64,000 bases of DNA from Bradyrhizobium sp. (GTDB taxonomy: Bacteria > Pseudomonadota > Alphaproteobacteria > Rhizobiales > Xanthobacteraceae), in contig NZ_JAUSLT010000036.1 in NCBI RefSeq assembly GCF_030646015.1, forward strand, positions 57,229-121,228. Direction: 5' to 3'. Shown here one piece after another: positions 29,344-37,842 of this stretch. The translations under genes and the position numbers were made by a program. The notes below the pieces were generated by a model. That model saw only the letters and a program-made list of their open reading frames with translations, did not search any database and had not been told where the DNA came from. Numbering within the stretch: position 1 is the first letter of the stretch; each line of letters opens with the position of its first letter.

Positions 29344-30981
29344 TCAGAAGATCCTGACCGCGCTTTGCAGCGTCTTCCAGACGCCCCATGCCAGGGGGAT
29401 CCCGACCAGGGCCCAGAACAGCGCCGCCTGAACGTCGAGGCCGCCCTTGCCGATGCCGAATGAACCGGGCTGTGACATGGCCGCGCTGTTCGCACCCGCC
29501 GCCTGCAGCTTCGCGACCGCCTCGGCGCTCATGTGCCATTTGGGGTCGACCGGCCTGATCATGGCGTTGCAAATCAGGCCAATGACCAGCATGGCGCACA
29601 GGATATACATGGTGGTGTTGTAGAGGTGATCGCGCGGCACGCCGGCGGCGAGCTGCGCCTCGCGGATATAATTCACCACCACAGGACCGATGATTCCGGC
29701 GGTCGACCACGCCGTCAGCACCCGGCCGTGAATGGCGCCGACAAACTGGGTGCCGAACATGTCGGCCAGATAGGCCGGTACCGTGGCGAAGCCGCCGCCA
29801 TACATCGACAGGATGATGCAGAAGGCGCCGACAAACAGCAGGATCGAGCCCATATTGGCGAAGCTCGGCGCCAGCGCGTAGAGCGCGATGCCGAGGATGA
29901 AGAACGCGTAATAGGTATTCTTGCGGCCGATATAGTCGGACAGCGACGCCCAGAAGAAGCGGCCGCCGATGTTGAACAGCGACAGCAGCCCGGTGAAACC
30001 GGCGGCGATCACCGCGATGGCGGCCTGTTGCTCGGTCGAGAGCGCGTTGAACTTGACGCCGGGCTGATCGATCAGCGAGCCCGCGAAAATCTCCTGTAAC
30101 ATCGGCGATGCCATGCCGATCACCCCGATGCCGGCCGACACGTTCATGCAGAGCACGATCCATATCATCCAGAACTGACTGGTCTTGTGCGCGTCATTGA
30201 GGTGAACGTTGTGCTGCGAGATCATGGCGCTGGCCTTGCCGGACGGGGTCCAGCCGTCAGGACGCCAGCCGGCCGGCGGAATCCGGTAGCGGAACGTGCC
30301 GATCATCATGAAGCCAACATAGATCGCGGCCAGCGCGACGAAGGTTTGCCAGGCCCCGACCGAATTCGGAGTCTCGAAATAGTTCATCAGGAGATCGGCG
30401 AGCGGCGCGCCGATCATGGCGCCGCCGCCGAAACCCATGATCGCCATGCCGGTCGCCATGCCGCGGCGATCCGGGAACCATTTTACCAGGGTCGACACCG
30501 GGGAGATGTAGCCGATGCCGAGGCCGATGCCGCCGATCACGCCGCAGCCGAGCCATAGCAGCCAGAGTTGATGCAGGTAGATGCCCAGTGCGCCGATCAA
30601 GAGGCCGCCGACCCAGCACAGCGCGGCGACGAAGCCGGCCTTGCGCGGACCGGAGCGTTCCAGCCAGCCGCCCCAGATCGCGGCGGAAACGCCGAGCAGC
30701 ACGAAGAACAGCGTGTACATCCAGCCCATGCTGGCGACGCGCCAGTCGCAGGTGGTGGTGAACAGCTCCTGCAGCAGCGACATGTCCGGACAGGTCTTCG
30801 GCGCGTCGATGCCGAGGGCGCGCGACAGCGGCAGCCAGAACACGCTGAAGCCGTAGGCCATGCCGATGCACAAATGAATGCAGAGCGCCGCCGGCGGCAC
30901 CAGCCAGCGATTGAACCCGGCGGTCGCAATCGTCCGCTCGCGGTCGAGAAAACCGGCACCGGCACCAGGCGTTGCGCTCAT
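29344..30981 (-). CDS. OFA-family (oxalate/formate antiporter-like) MFS transporter
   Basis: A 545-residue major facilitator with about 12 membrane helices. The segments GLGIGYISPVSTLVKWFPDR and RGMATGMAIMGFGGGAM are typical of OxlT/OFA carriers, which exchange carboxylates such as oxalate and formate. There is an extended loop between the halves (about 225-265) and a long C-terminal part with one more hydrophobic segment, making it longer than OxlT itself. It overlaps tusA by 4 bp. Next to a formate dehydrogenase the likely cargo is formate, oxalate or a related acid, but substrate cannot be read from the sequence. Confidence 0.88.
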   Translation of the reverse strand: MSATPGAGAGFLDRERTIATAGFNRWLVPPAALCIHLCIGMAYGFSVFWLPLSRALGIDAPKTCPDMSLLQELFTTTCDWRVASMGWMYTLFFVLLGVSAAIWGGWLERSGPRKAGFVAALCWVGGLLIGALGIYLHQLWLLWLGCGVIGGIGLGIGYISPVSTLVKWFPDRRGMATGMAIMGFGGGAMIGAPLADLLMNYFETPNSVGAWQTFVALAAIYVGFMMIGTFRYRIPPAGWRPDGWTPSGKASAMISQHNVHLNDAHKTSQFWMIWIVLCMNVSAGIGVIGMASPMLQEIFAGSLIDQPGVKFNALSTEQQAAIAVIAAGFTGLLSLFNIGGRFFWASLSDYIGRKNTYYAFFILGIALYALAPSFANMGSILLFVGAFCIILSMYGGGFATVPAYLADMFGTQFVGAIHGRVLTAWSTAGIIGPVVVNYIREAQLAAGVPRDHLYNTTMYILCAMLVIGLICNAMIRPVDPKWHMSAEAVAKLQAAGANSAAMSQPGSFGIGKGGLDVQAALFWALVGIPLAWGVWKTLQSAVRIF

Positions 30982-31226
30982 CCGGCTTGCGCCCCGGCGA
31001 CATCAGCCTTCTCGATCAGAAACACGATGCGTTTCTCGGTGCGCTCGGTGATCTCGACCTTGTCGCCGGTTTCCCGGATCAGGTTGGGGATGTCGATCAC
31101 CGACAGCGGATCGGTACAGTGGACTTCCAGCAGATCGCCCGGCTGCAGCGCCTTGAGCGCCTTGCGCGTCTTCAGTGCCGGCAGCGGACATTTGAGGCCG
31201 GTGAGGTCGAGTTTGGTCTGGGTCAT
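30978..31226 (-). CDS. tusA: TusA-family sulfurtransferase
   Basis: An 82-residue TusA/SirA-like sulfur carrier with the active-site motif LKCPLPALKTRKAL; the persulfide-carrying cysteine is Cys13 in the CPxP motif. The rest matches the two-layer fold (PGDLLEVHCTDPLSVIDIP). In E. coli TusA relays sulfur for tRNA thiolation and affects molybdenum-cofactor and formate-dehydrogenase maturation. Here the stop overlaps the start of the MFS gene and fdhD lies 2 kb away, so a role in sulfur supply for the formate dehydrogenase is a sensible inference. Confidence 0.88.
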   Translation of the reverse strand: MTQTKLDLTGLKCPLPALKTRKALKALQPGDLLEVHCTDPLSVIDIPNLIRETGDKVEITERTEKRIVFLIEKADVAGAQAG

Positions 31227-31284
31227 GGCGCGAACATGGCGAAGCGTGATCGCATCGTCAACGGAGATCGCTGCGCGCGCTCTT

Positions 31285-31446
31285 ACCCTCCCCTGAAGGG
31301 GGAGGGTCGGCTCACATTGAGCGTAGCGAAATGTGAGACGGGGTGGGGTGAAGGTCTCTCATTCGGGCACTGTTGGAGACGATAGACCGTCACCCCACCC
31401 CGCCGCGCGTTGCACGCGCGTCGACCCTCCCCCTCCAGGGGAGGGT
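31285..31446. repeat. Long palindromic repeat, ACCCTCCCC family, copy 1
   Basis: The outer arms ACCCTCCCCTGAAGGGGGAG and CCCCCTCCAGGGGAGGGT and inner arms ACGGGGTGGGGTGA / TCACCCCACCCCG form a nested hairpin of about 160 bp between tusA and moeA. The end falls 5 bp before the moeA stop, so it probably provides transcription termination for moeA. A related element lies at 56892-57063. Confidence 0.85.
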
Positions 31447-31451
31447 GAAGT

Positions 31452-32708
31452 TCACAGCAGGCTTGAATAACTCAGAAACCCGACCGTCTGTCCCGGCTCA
31501 ACCACAGTGATCTCCTCACCGAGCTCAACCAGGCCGTCGGTGTCGACCAGCGACGACAGCAATCCCGCGCCCTCGCGCGGAAATTTGCTCGCTTCCAGCA
31601 CGCCGCCGTCGCCCTTGCGCAAGGTCACCCGGACATATTCGCGGCGGCCGATTTTCTTCCTGTAGGCAAAGGCGGAGCGGACGGGCATCGGCAGCAATGG
31701 CTGCAGGGTGGCGCCCATAAGCGCCAGCACGGTCGGCCGCACCACATGGACGAAGGTGACAAAACTCGCCACCGGGTTGCCCGGCAGGCCGATCAACGGC
31801 GTGCCGCCGATAATGCCCATGGCGACGGGGCGGCCGGGCTTGATCGCCATCCGCCACAGCACCAGTGTTCCCGCGCTTTCGACGCTGGCCTTGACGTGGT
31901 CCTCGTCGCCGGTGGAGACGCCGCCGGTGGTCAGGATCAAATCGTGGGCGCCGGCGACCTTCTTCAGGCCATCCGCCATTGCGGCGCGGTCGTCCCTGAT
32001 GATGCCGAGATCGCTGACCTCGCAACCAAGCCGCGCCAGCATCGCCGTCAGCATGAAGCGGTTGGAATCGAACAGTTGCGAAGCGGCGCGCGGGCCGCCC
32101 GGCGAAACCAGCTCGTTGCCGGTGGAGAACACCGCGACGCGAAGGCGTCTGCGGACATCGACATGGGTCAGGCCGAAGGCGGCGGCGAGCGCGACATCCT
32201 GCGGCCGCAGCCGGCTGCCTGCCTTGAGCGCCGCTTGGCCAAGCGCAATGTCTTCTCCGGCCGGGCGCACATTGGCGCCGGGTTTCAGGCCGGCCGGAAG
32301 CACCACCCTGCCGGAATCATCGATGCGGACATCTTCCTGCATGAACACGGTGTCGGCGCCGTCGGGCATCGGCGCACCGGTAAAAATCCGCACCGCATGG
32401 CCCACCTGGACCGCTTCGCCTGCCGACGCGCCGGCCTGAATGCGACCCACGATCTGAAACGCCCGCTCCTGGCCTTGCGGAAGGTCGCCGCCGCGCACGG
32501 CATAACCGTCGACGGCGGAATTGGTGAACGGCGGCAGCGGCAGCGGCGCCTGAAGATCGCGGGCGAGAATCCGCCCATCGGCCTGGTTGAGCGAAACGCT
32601 CTCGACCTCCGGCACCGCGGCTACCCGCGCGGCGATGATGGCAACGGCCTCATCGACCGACATCATCGGCCCGCCGAAGGCGAAGCAATCGTCGGACAGT
32701 TGCGCCAT
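31452..32708 (-). CDS. moeA: Molybdopterin molybdenumtransferase MoeA
   Basis: MoeA (418 residues) inserts the oxyanion metal into adenylylated molybdopterin. Canonical motifs are all present: NSAVDGYAVR, PAGEDIALGQ, FSTGNELVSPGG, LTTGGVSTGDEDHV and GLPGNPVASFV. Length matches E. coli MoeA. It begins upstream of mobB in gene order on the minus strand: mobB ends 8 bp before moeA starts, so the two form one operon. This is the most standard of three MoeA homologues in the window and presumably does general cofactor synthesis. Confidence 0.94.
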   Translation of the reverse strand: MAQLSDDCFAFGGPMMSVDEAVAIIAARVAAVPEVESVSLNQADGRILARDLQAPLPLPPFTNSAVDGYAVRGGDLPQGQERAFQIVGRIQAGASAGEAVQVGHAVRIFTGAPMPDGADTVFMQEDVRIDDSGRVVLPAGLKPGANVRPAGEDIALGQAALKAGSRLRPQDVALAAAFGLTHVDVRRRLRVAVFSTGNELVSPGGPRAASQLFDSNRFMLTAMLARLGCEVSDLGIIRDDRAAMADGLKKVAGAHDLILTTGGVSTGDEDHVKASVESAGTLVLWRMAIKPGRPVAMGIIGGTPLIGLPGNPVASFVTFVHVVRPTVLALMGATLQPLLPMPVRSAFAYRKKIGRREYVRVTLRKGDGGVLEASKFPREGAGLLSSLVDTDGLVELGEEITVVEPGQTVGFLSYSSLL

Positions 32709-32716
32709 CCTGCTTC

Positions 32717-33244
32717 CTAGCTTTCGACCACGCTGGCAGCCAGCACGTCCTCGACTGAAATCGCGAGTTTCCGCATCATAGCGGCGATCGCCGGGATGTC
32801 ATCGAGATGAACCACCGGCAGCGTGGTTTCCACCTCGGTGTCGGTTGCGATGCCTGATATCGCGGGATCGTCGGGGAACAGCATCGGCTTGCCATTGGCC
32901 AGCCGATGCACCTCGATCTTGCGATGCGGCTCGGACTTGAAGCCTTCGACCACCACCAGATCGACCCGCGACAGTTTTGCCAGCAATTCCGGCAGCCGCG
33001 GCTCAGGGGCACCGCGCAGTTCGCGCATCAGGGCCCATCTTTTGCCGGAGGACACCAGCACCTCGGCGGCGCCGGCCTCGCGATGCCGCCAGGAATCCTT
33101 GCCGGGAACATCGACATCGAACGCATGATGGGCGTGCTTGATCACGGAAACGCGCAAGCCTTCGCCGATCAAATGCGGGATCACCCGCGTCAGCAAGGTG
33201 GTCTTGCCGGCACCGCTCCACCCGGCGAGGCCAATCACTTTCAT
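32717..33244 (-). CDS. mobB: Molybdopterin-guanine dinucleotide biosynthesis adaptor MobB
   Basis: MobB (175 residues) is a P-loop GTP-binding protein that assists MobA in attaching GMP to the cofactor. The N-terminus KVIGLAGWSGAGKTTLLTR holds the Walker A motif, followed by the family pattern VSVIKHAHHAFDVDVPGKDS and VDLVVVEGFK. It is the first gene of mobB-moeA and is divergent from fdhD across about 95 bp that must hold both promoters. Confidence 0.94.
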   Translation of the reverse strand: MKVIGLAGWSGAGKTTLLTRVIPHLIGEGLRVSVIKHAHHAFDVDVPGKDSWRHREAGAAEVLVSSGKRWALMRELRGAPEPRLPELLAKLSRVDLVVVEGFKSEPHRKIEVHRLANGKPMLFPDDPAISGIATDTEVETTLPVVHLDDIPAIAAMMRKLAISVEDVLAASVVES

Positions 33245-33338
33245 CTTATTCTCCGAGCCAGCGGCGGAACCGGGCTATGCTTTGCCTTGATGTGCTTTAT
33301 ATCGGCTGGCAGCGAATGTCATGCTAGCCTCAGGGATC

Positions 33339-34229
33339 ATGATGAAGATCGACAAAGCGCCCGTCCCCCTGATCGTCCCGAATCCGGGGGATCCCCGGCT
33401 GACCGAACGCGTCGCCGGGACCGACCAGACCGGGGCCGTGGTCGAGATCAACGTGCCCGTCGAACGGCCGCTGACGCTGTATTTGAACGCGCAGGAGATC
33501 GTCACCATGATGACGATCGGCGATTATCCGGAATATCTCGCGCTCGGCTATCTGCTCAACCAGAACATGCTGAAATACGACGACGTCGTCACCGAGGTCG
33601 AATATGACGACGATCTGCAGGTGGTCGTGGTGCGCACCGAACACCATACCAATTTCGAGGCCAAACTGAAAAAGCGCACGCAGACCTCGGGCTGCGCCCA
33701 GGGCACCGCGTTCGGCGACCTGCTGGAGGCCGTGGAAAGCGTCGCCCTGCCAAAGGCGGAGCTGCGCACCTCCTGGCTCTACCAGATGACGCACGCCATC
33801 AACACCATGCCCTCGCTCTATCTGGAGGCCGGCGCGATCCATGGCTGCGTGCTGTGCAGGCAGGGCGAGCCGGTCTGCTACACCGAAGATGTCGGCCGCC
33901 ACAACGCCGTCGACAAGATCGCGGGCTGGATGTTCCGCCACGGCGTCGATCCCGCCGACAAGATCCTCTACACCACGGGACGGCTGACCTCCGAAATGGT
34001 GATCAAGACGGTGCGGATGGGAATTCCCATTCTGGTGTCGCGTTCAGGCTTTACCGCCTGGGGTGTCGACCTCGCGCGGCAGGTCGGGCTGACGCTGGTC
34101 GGACGCGCGAAGGGCAAGCGCTTCATCGCGCTGGCGGGCCAGGAGCGCATCGTCTACGACCAGAATCTTGCTTTCGTCGCCGAGGAATCTGCGCGGCACA
34201 AGCGCAAGGGTGGTGAAAGTGACGAATGA
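33339..34229 (+). CDS. fdhD: Formate dehydrogenase accessory sulfurtransferase FdhD
   Basis: FdhD transfers sulfur from a cysteine desulfurase to the metal cofactor of formate dehydrogenase and is needed for its activity. The sequence has the family segments [25 protein letters not shown] and [16 protein letters not shown]. The sulfur-carrying loop reads [10 protein letters not shown]: Cys119 is present, but the second cysteine of the E. coli CxxC motif is Gly122. Another CxxC (GCVLCR) lies further on. Start choice is uncertain among ATG 33321, 33339 and 33342; AGGG just upstream favours the later ones. mobA overlaps its end by 11 bp. Confidence 0.92.
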   Translation: MMKIDKAPVPLIVPNPGDPRLTERVAGTDQTGAVVEINVPVERPLTLYLNAQEIVTMMTIGDYPEYLALGYLLNQNMLKYDDVVTEVEYDDDLQVVVVRTEHHTNFEAKLKKRTQTSGCAQGTAFGDLLEAVESVALPKAELRTSWLYQMTHAINTMPSLYLEAGAIHGCVLCRQGEPVCYTEDVGRHNAVDKIAGWMFRHGVDPADKILYTTGRLTSEMVIKTVRMGIPILVSRSGFTAWGVDLARQVGLTLVGRAKGKRFIALAGQERIVYDQNLAFVAEESARHKRKGGESDE

Positions 34230-34848
34230 GTTTCCAGCGACGCCCGGCGTGCTGCTCGCCGGCGGCCTCGCGCGCCGCATGGGCGGCGGCGACAAGCCGA
34301 TGCGCCAGATCGCCGGCCGGACGATACTGGATCGCGTGATCGCGCGGCTTGCGCCGCAATGCGACGGCCTCATTCTCAATGCCAATGGCGATCCGGCACG
34401 CTTTGCCGGTTTTGGCCTGCCGGTGATCCCGGACGGCGTCGCCGATTTTCCCGGACCGCTCGCCGGCATTTTGGCGGCGCTCGACTGGGCGGCGACCAAT
34501 CGTCCCGACGTTGCGTGGGTACTGAGTGCCGCGGCGGATTGTCCGTTCCTGCCACGTGATCTGGTGGCGCGCCTGCATGCGGCACGTGCCGCGGAGGATG
34601 CGCAGCTCGCGGTGGCGGCTTCCGACGGCCAGTCGCATCCGGTGATCGGGCTGTGGAGCGTGGCGTTGCGCGAAGAACTTCGTCACGCGCTGGTCGTGGA
34701 AGACATCCGCAAGATCGACCGCTGGACCGCGCGCTACCGGCTCGCGACGGTGGAATGGCAGGTCGATGAACTCGATCCGTTCTTCAACGCCAACACCATG
34801 GACGACATCGCCGAGGCCGAGCGGCTGGCGGCGCTGGACGGGGGCTGA
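34219..34848 (+). CDS. mobA: Molybdenum cofactor guanylyltransferase MobA
   Basis: MobA (about 209 residues) transfers GMP from GTP to metal-molybdopterin, making the MGD form used by formate dehydrogenases. The nucleotide-binding opening [18 protein letters not shown] and the later [11 protein letters not shown] are characteristic. The likely start is GTG 34219, 8 bases after AAGGG; two further in-frame GTGs lie at 34210 and 34213. The overlap with fdhD means the two are co-expressed, separating the guanylation step from its partner mobB, which is on the opposite strand. Confidence 0.93.
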   Translation: MTNEFPATPGVLLAGGLARRMGGGDKPMRQIAGRTILDRVIARLAPQCDGLILNANGDPARFAGFGLPVIPDGVADFPGPLAGILAALDWAATNRPDVAWVLSAAADCPFLPRDLVARLHAARAAEDAQLAVAASDGQSHPVIGLWSVALREELRHALVVEDIRKIDRWTARYRLATVEWQVDELDPFFNANTMDDIAEAERLAALDGG

Positions 34849-34850
34849 AC

Positions 34851-34980
34851 CAGGCGTGCCCAGTATGCTGCGCAGCATGTAATGCTGCGCTACTGATCCG
34901 GGGCCCATGGCTACGCGATGAAGGTGTGGGTCCCGGCTCTGCGGAGCAGCGCAAGATGCGCTGCTCCGCGTCCGGGACAA
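34851..34980. repeat. Palindromic repeat, GTCCGGGAC family, copy upstream of the SDR gene
   Basis: The element begins CAGGCGTGCCC and ends CGCGTCCGGGACA. In between GGGGCCCATGG and GTGTGGGTCCCGGCTCTGCG form the arms, with a second stem GCGGAGCAGCGC / GCGCTGCTCCGC. A partner with the same two ends lies at 35741-35877, on the other side of the SDR gene. Confidence 0.8.
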
Positions 34981-34997
34981 GAGCGAGGGTGTCTATC

Positions 34998-35735
34998 ATG
35001 ACCATCAAGCCCGATCTGAACGGCCACGTTGCCCTGGTGACGGGCGGCTCGCGTGGCATAGGCGCTGCGGTTGCGATGGCGCTGGCCGAGGCCGGCGCCG
35101 CCGTCGCCGTCAATTACCTGGAGCGCGCTGCGAAAGCCGACGCGGTGGTAGCGAGCATCAAGAGCAAGGGCGGCCGCGCGATCGCGGTCGCCGCCGACGT
35201 CTCACAGGCGGCAGCCGTCGCCGAGATGGTCGACCATGCCGCGTTCGCGCTCGGCCCAGTCGACATTCTCGTCAACAATGCCGGCATCGCGATCGTGCGC
35301 GGCATCGATGAACTGACCGAAGCCGAGTTCGATGCCACCATTGCCGTCAACCTGAAATCGGCCTTCCTCTGCACCCAGACGGTGCTGCCGGGCATGCGCG
35401 CCAAGCAATGGGGCCGCATCGTCAACATCTCGTCCGGTGCCGCGCGCGGCGCCGGCGCAATCGGCGTGCACTACAATGCGTCAAAGGCCGGCATGGAGGG
35501 ACTGACGCGCGGCTATGCGGCGCGGCTGGTCAAGGAAGGCATCACCGTCAACGCAGTGGCGCCCTCGCTGATCGAAACCGACATGATGCGCGGCCGGTCG
35601 GAACTGGCGGCGCGCATCCCGCTGGGGCGGATGGGGCAACCCGATGAAGTGGCGCAGGCGGTGCTGATGGTGCTGGGCAACGACTACATGACCGGGCAGA
35701 CCATCATGCTGAATGGCGGCATGGCGTTTGTTTGA
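34998..35735 (+). CDS. Short-chain dehydrogenase/reductase (SDR)
   Basis: A 245-residue classical SDR, NAD(P)-dependent. Seen are the cofactor motif TGGSRGIG (15-22), NNAG (93-96), the catalytic Ser145/146, Tyr159 and Lys163 (HYNASKAG), and a C-terminus typical of the 3-oxoacyl-ACP-reductase-like group (TGQTIMLNGGMAFV). A basic residue after the first Gly-rich loop is not clear enough to decide NADH or NADPH. GAGGGTG precedes the ATG. The gene lies between two matching palindromic repeats inside the cofactor cluster but has no evident link to it. Substrate unknown. Confidence 0.88.
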   Translation: MTIKPDLNGHVALVTGGSRGIGAAVAMALAEAGAAVAVNYLERAAKADAVVASIKSKGGRAIAVAADVSQAAAVAEMVDHAAFALGPVDILVNNAGIAIVRGIDELTEAEFDATIAVNLKSAFLCTQTVLPGMRAKQWGRIVNISSGAARGAGAIGVHYNASKAGMEGLTRGYAARLVKEGITVNAVAPSLIETDMMRGRSELAARIPLGRMGQPDEVAQAVLMVLGNDYMTGQTIMLNGGMAFV

Positions 35736-35740
35736 AGGGC

Positions 35741-35877
35741 CAGGCGTGCCCCGGACGCAGTGCAACGCGCCGCACCTGCGGCGTGATGCGCTGCAGAGCC
35801 GGGGCCCATGGCAGCACAAGATGGGTCCCGGCTCTGCGGCGCAGCGTGAAGAACGCTGCACCGCGTCCGGGACACGA
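35741..35877. repeat. Palindromic repeat, GTCCGGGAC family, copy downstream of the SDR gene
   Basis: Begins CAGGCGTGCCC and ends CGCGTCCGGGACA like the copy at 34851-34980, with GCCGGGGCCCATGG and ATGGGTCCCGGCTCTGCG as arms. It sits between converging SDR and moeA-fusion genes. Confidence 0.8.
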
Positions 35878-35879
35878 AA

Positions 35880-37829
35880 CTAAGCCGGCCGAAACCCCGC
35901 CCGCTGCAGCGCCGCCCGCCCCTCTTCCGACGCCAGCGCCGCCAAAAATGCCTGCACCGCCGGACGCTGCTTGCGCGCGGTCACCAGCGCGAAATCATAA
36001 TGCTCTTCGGCGAACGGAATGAACCCGAGGCCCGCGGCATGCGCCACCGGCGCTATCGTCATGCCCCAGTCGGCGCGGCCCTGCGCCACGGCGGCGGCGA
36101 CCGCGTTGTGCGAGCGCGGCTGGTTCCAGTAGCCGTCGGGCCTGATCTCGCCGAGCAGCCGGTCGATCAGGATGCGGGTGCCGGCGCCCTGGTTGCGGTT
36201 GACCATGATGCAGGTGGGATCGGCGAGCGCTGAGCGCACCGCATCCCCCGCGCTGAGGCCTTCGAAGCGCGCATCGCCTGATCGAAATACGATGCCCTGC
36301 ATCCGGCGCCAGCCCGGCACCAGTTCAACCCCATCCGCGAGATACGGCGTGTTGTAGCTCTCGGTTTTTTCATCGAACAGATGGATCGGGGCAAAATCGC
36401 ATTCGCCGCGCTTGGCCGCGGCGAGGCCGCCGAGGCTGCCGACCGCGATCGAACGCACGACGAGACCCGCGCGCGCCAGTGGCGCGGTGACGAGATCGAG
36501 CCCGGTGCAGTGGCTGCCGACGATGACGAGATCCGGCACCCGCACATGCGGCGTGAACAGCGTCACTTCGGCGTCGGTGCCGGCCGGCATCTGGTCGGCC
36601 AGCGCGTCGATCTTCAAAAATCCGTCGGCCTGCGCGAACGAGGTGATGGCGCCAGATCCCTTGCCGGAGGGATAGGCGATCAGGCCGCCATCGCCCTCGA
36701 CCAGCGACACCATGACGAATTCGGTACGGCCGAGTTCGCTGGCGATTCGCACCGGGACTTTTGCGAACACCTTGGCATCGGACCGCGGTGGCAGTCCCGC
36801 CATGCGGCGCAACACCGGCACGATCATGTCGTGGAAGGTGAACATCGCGGAGGTCGGAAATCCCGGCAGGATCACCACCGGCTTGCCGTCGCAGACCGCC
36901 AGGCACAGCGGCTTTCCGGGCTTTAACGCAACGCCGTGGGCGATGATGCCGGGTTTTCCCAGCCGCGCGATGATGCGATGAGAGACGTCGCCGGCGCCCT
37001 TCGAGGTGCCGCCGGACAGCACCAGCATGTCGCTGGAGCCGAGCGCCGCGCGCATCGCGGCTTCGAGCTTTGCTTCGTCATCGGCAATGGCGCCGAGAAA
37101 CACCGCTTCGCCGCCGTTCTCGCTGACCGCCGCGGTGACGATGGCGCCGTTGGTGTCGTAGATCGCCGCCGGGCGCAATTCGTTCCCGGGCTGCACCAGC
37201 TCGTCGCCGGTCGAGATCACTGCGACGCGCGGCCTTCGCGCGACCGACACCTGCGCGATGCCGCAGGCCGCCAGCATGCCGATCTCGCGCGAGCCGATCA
37301 CGGTGCCCGCGCGCAGCAGATTCTCGCCGCGCGCGATGTCGGAACCGGCATAGGACACGAACTGGCCGGGCGAGGCGGCGCGGCGGATCTCGATCGCGCG
37401 GGCGCCAACGGGCTGGGTGTGTTCGACCATGACGATGGCGTCGGCGCCGCGCGGCACCGGACCGCCGGTCGCAATCGAGGTCGCCGTGCCCGACAGCACC
37501 GGCCGCGTCGGTGCAATGCCGCAGGCGATCACTTCGTCGTTGAGCATCAGCCGCGTCGGCGTCGCCTCACCGGAGGAAGCTAGATCGGCAGAGCGCACGG
37601 CAAAACCATCGACATTGGAGCGGTCGAACGGCGGCACGTCGATCGGCGCCACGATATCCTGCGCTAGCGCGCAGCCGAGTGCGGCGGCGAGCGGTCGTTG
37701 TTCCGCGGGAACGGGGCGCGGGAACAACGCGGCTTCGAAGCGCGCCAGAGCCTCCTCGCGCGACAGAATGGTCAGGAACTGGTCCTGTTCCAGGTTCTCC
37801 CGATTTTTCGGCTGCTGCGGATGGGTCAT
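35880..37829 (-). CDS. MoeA fused to a periplasmic-binding-like (PBP-like) domain
   Basis: A 649-residue two-domain protein. Residues 1 to about 410 are MoeA-like with RSNVDGFAVR, ISTGDELVQPG, LSGGTSKGAGD and ILPGFPTSAMF. The C-terminal 220 residues are a PBP-like domain (PF12727 type) beginning VIVGSHCTGLDLV with NRNQGAGTRILIDRLL and GRADWGMTIAPVAHAAGLGF. There is no signal peptide, so both domains are cytoplasmic. The start ATG 37829 is 13 bp after the stop of the next MoeA-like gene, forming a two-gene operon. MoeA is expected to load the metal; the extra domain probably senses a small ligand, perhaps tungstate, molybdate or the cofactor. The ligand is inference. Confidence 0.88.
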   Translation of the reverse strand: MTHPQQPKNRENLEQDQFLTILSREEALARFEAALFPRPVPAEQRPLAAALGCALAQDIVAPIDVPPFDRSNVDGFAVRSADLASSGEATPTRLMLNDEVIACGIAPTRPVLSGTATSIATGGPVPRGADAIVMVEHTQPVGARAIEIRRAASPGQFVSYAGSDIARGENLLRAGTVIGSREIGMLAACGIAQVSVARRPRVAVISTGDELVQPGNELRPAAIYDTNGAIVTAAVSENGGEAVFLGAIADDEAKLEAAMRAALGSSDMLVLSGGTSKGAGDVSHRIIARLGKPGIIAHGVALKPGKPLCLAVCDGKPVVILPGFPTSAMFTFHDMIVPVLRRMAGLPPRSDAKVFAKVPVRIASELGRTEFVMVSLVEGDGGLIAYPSGKGSGAITSFAQADGFLKIDALADQMPAGTDAEVTLFTPHVRVPDLVIVGSHCTGLDLVTAPLARAGLVVRSIAVGSLGGLAAAKRGECDFAPIHLFDEKTESYNTPYLADGVELVPGWRRMQGIVFRSGDARFEGLSAGDAVRSALADPTCIMVNRNQGAGTRILIDRLLGEIRPDGYWNQPRSHNAVAAAVAQGRADWGMTIAPVAHAAGLGFIPFAEEHYDFALVTARKQRPAVQAFLAALASEEGRAALQRAGFRPA

Positions 37830-37842
37830 ACCCAAGCTCTTA

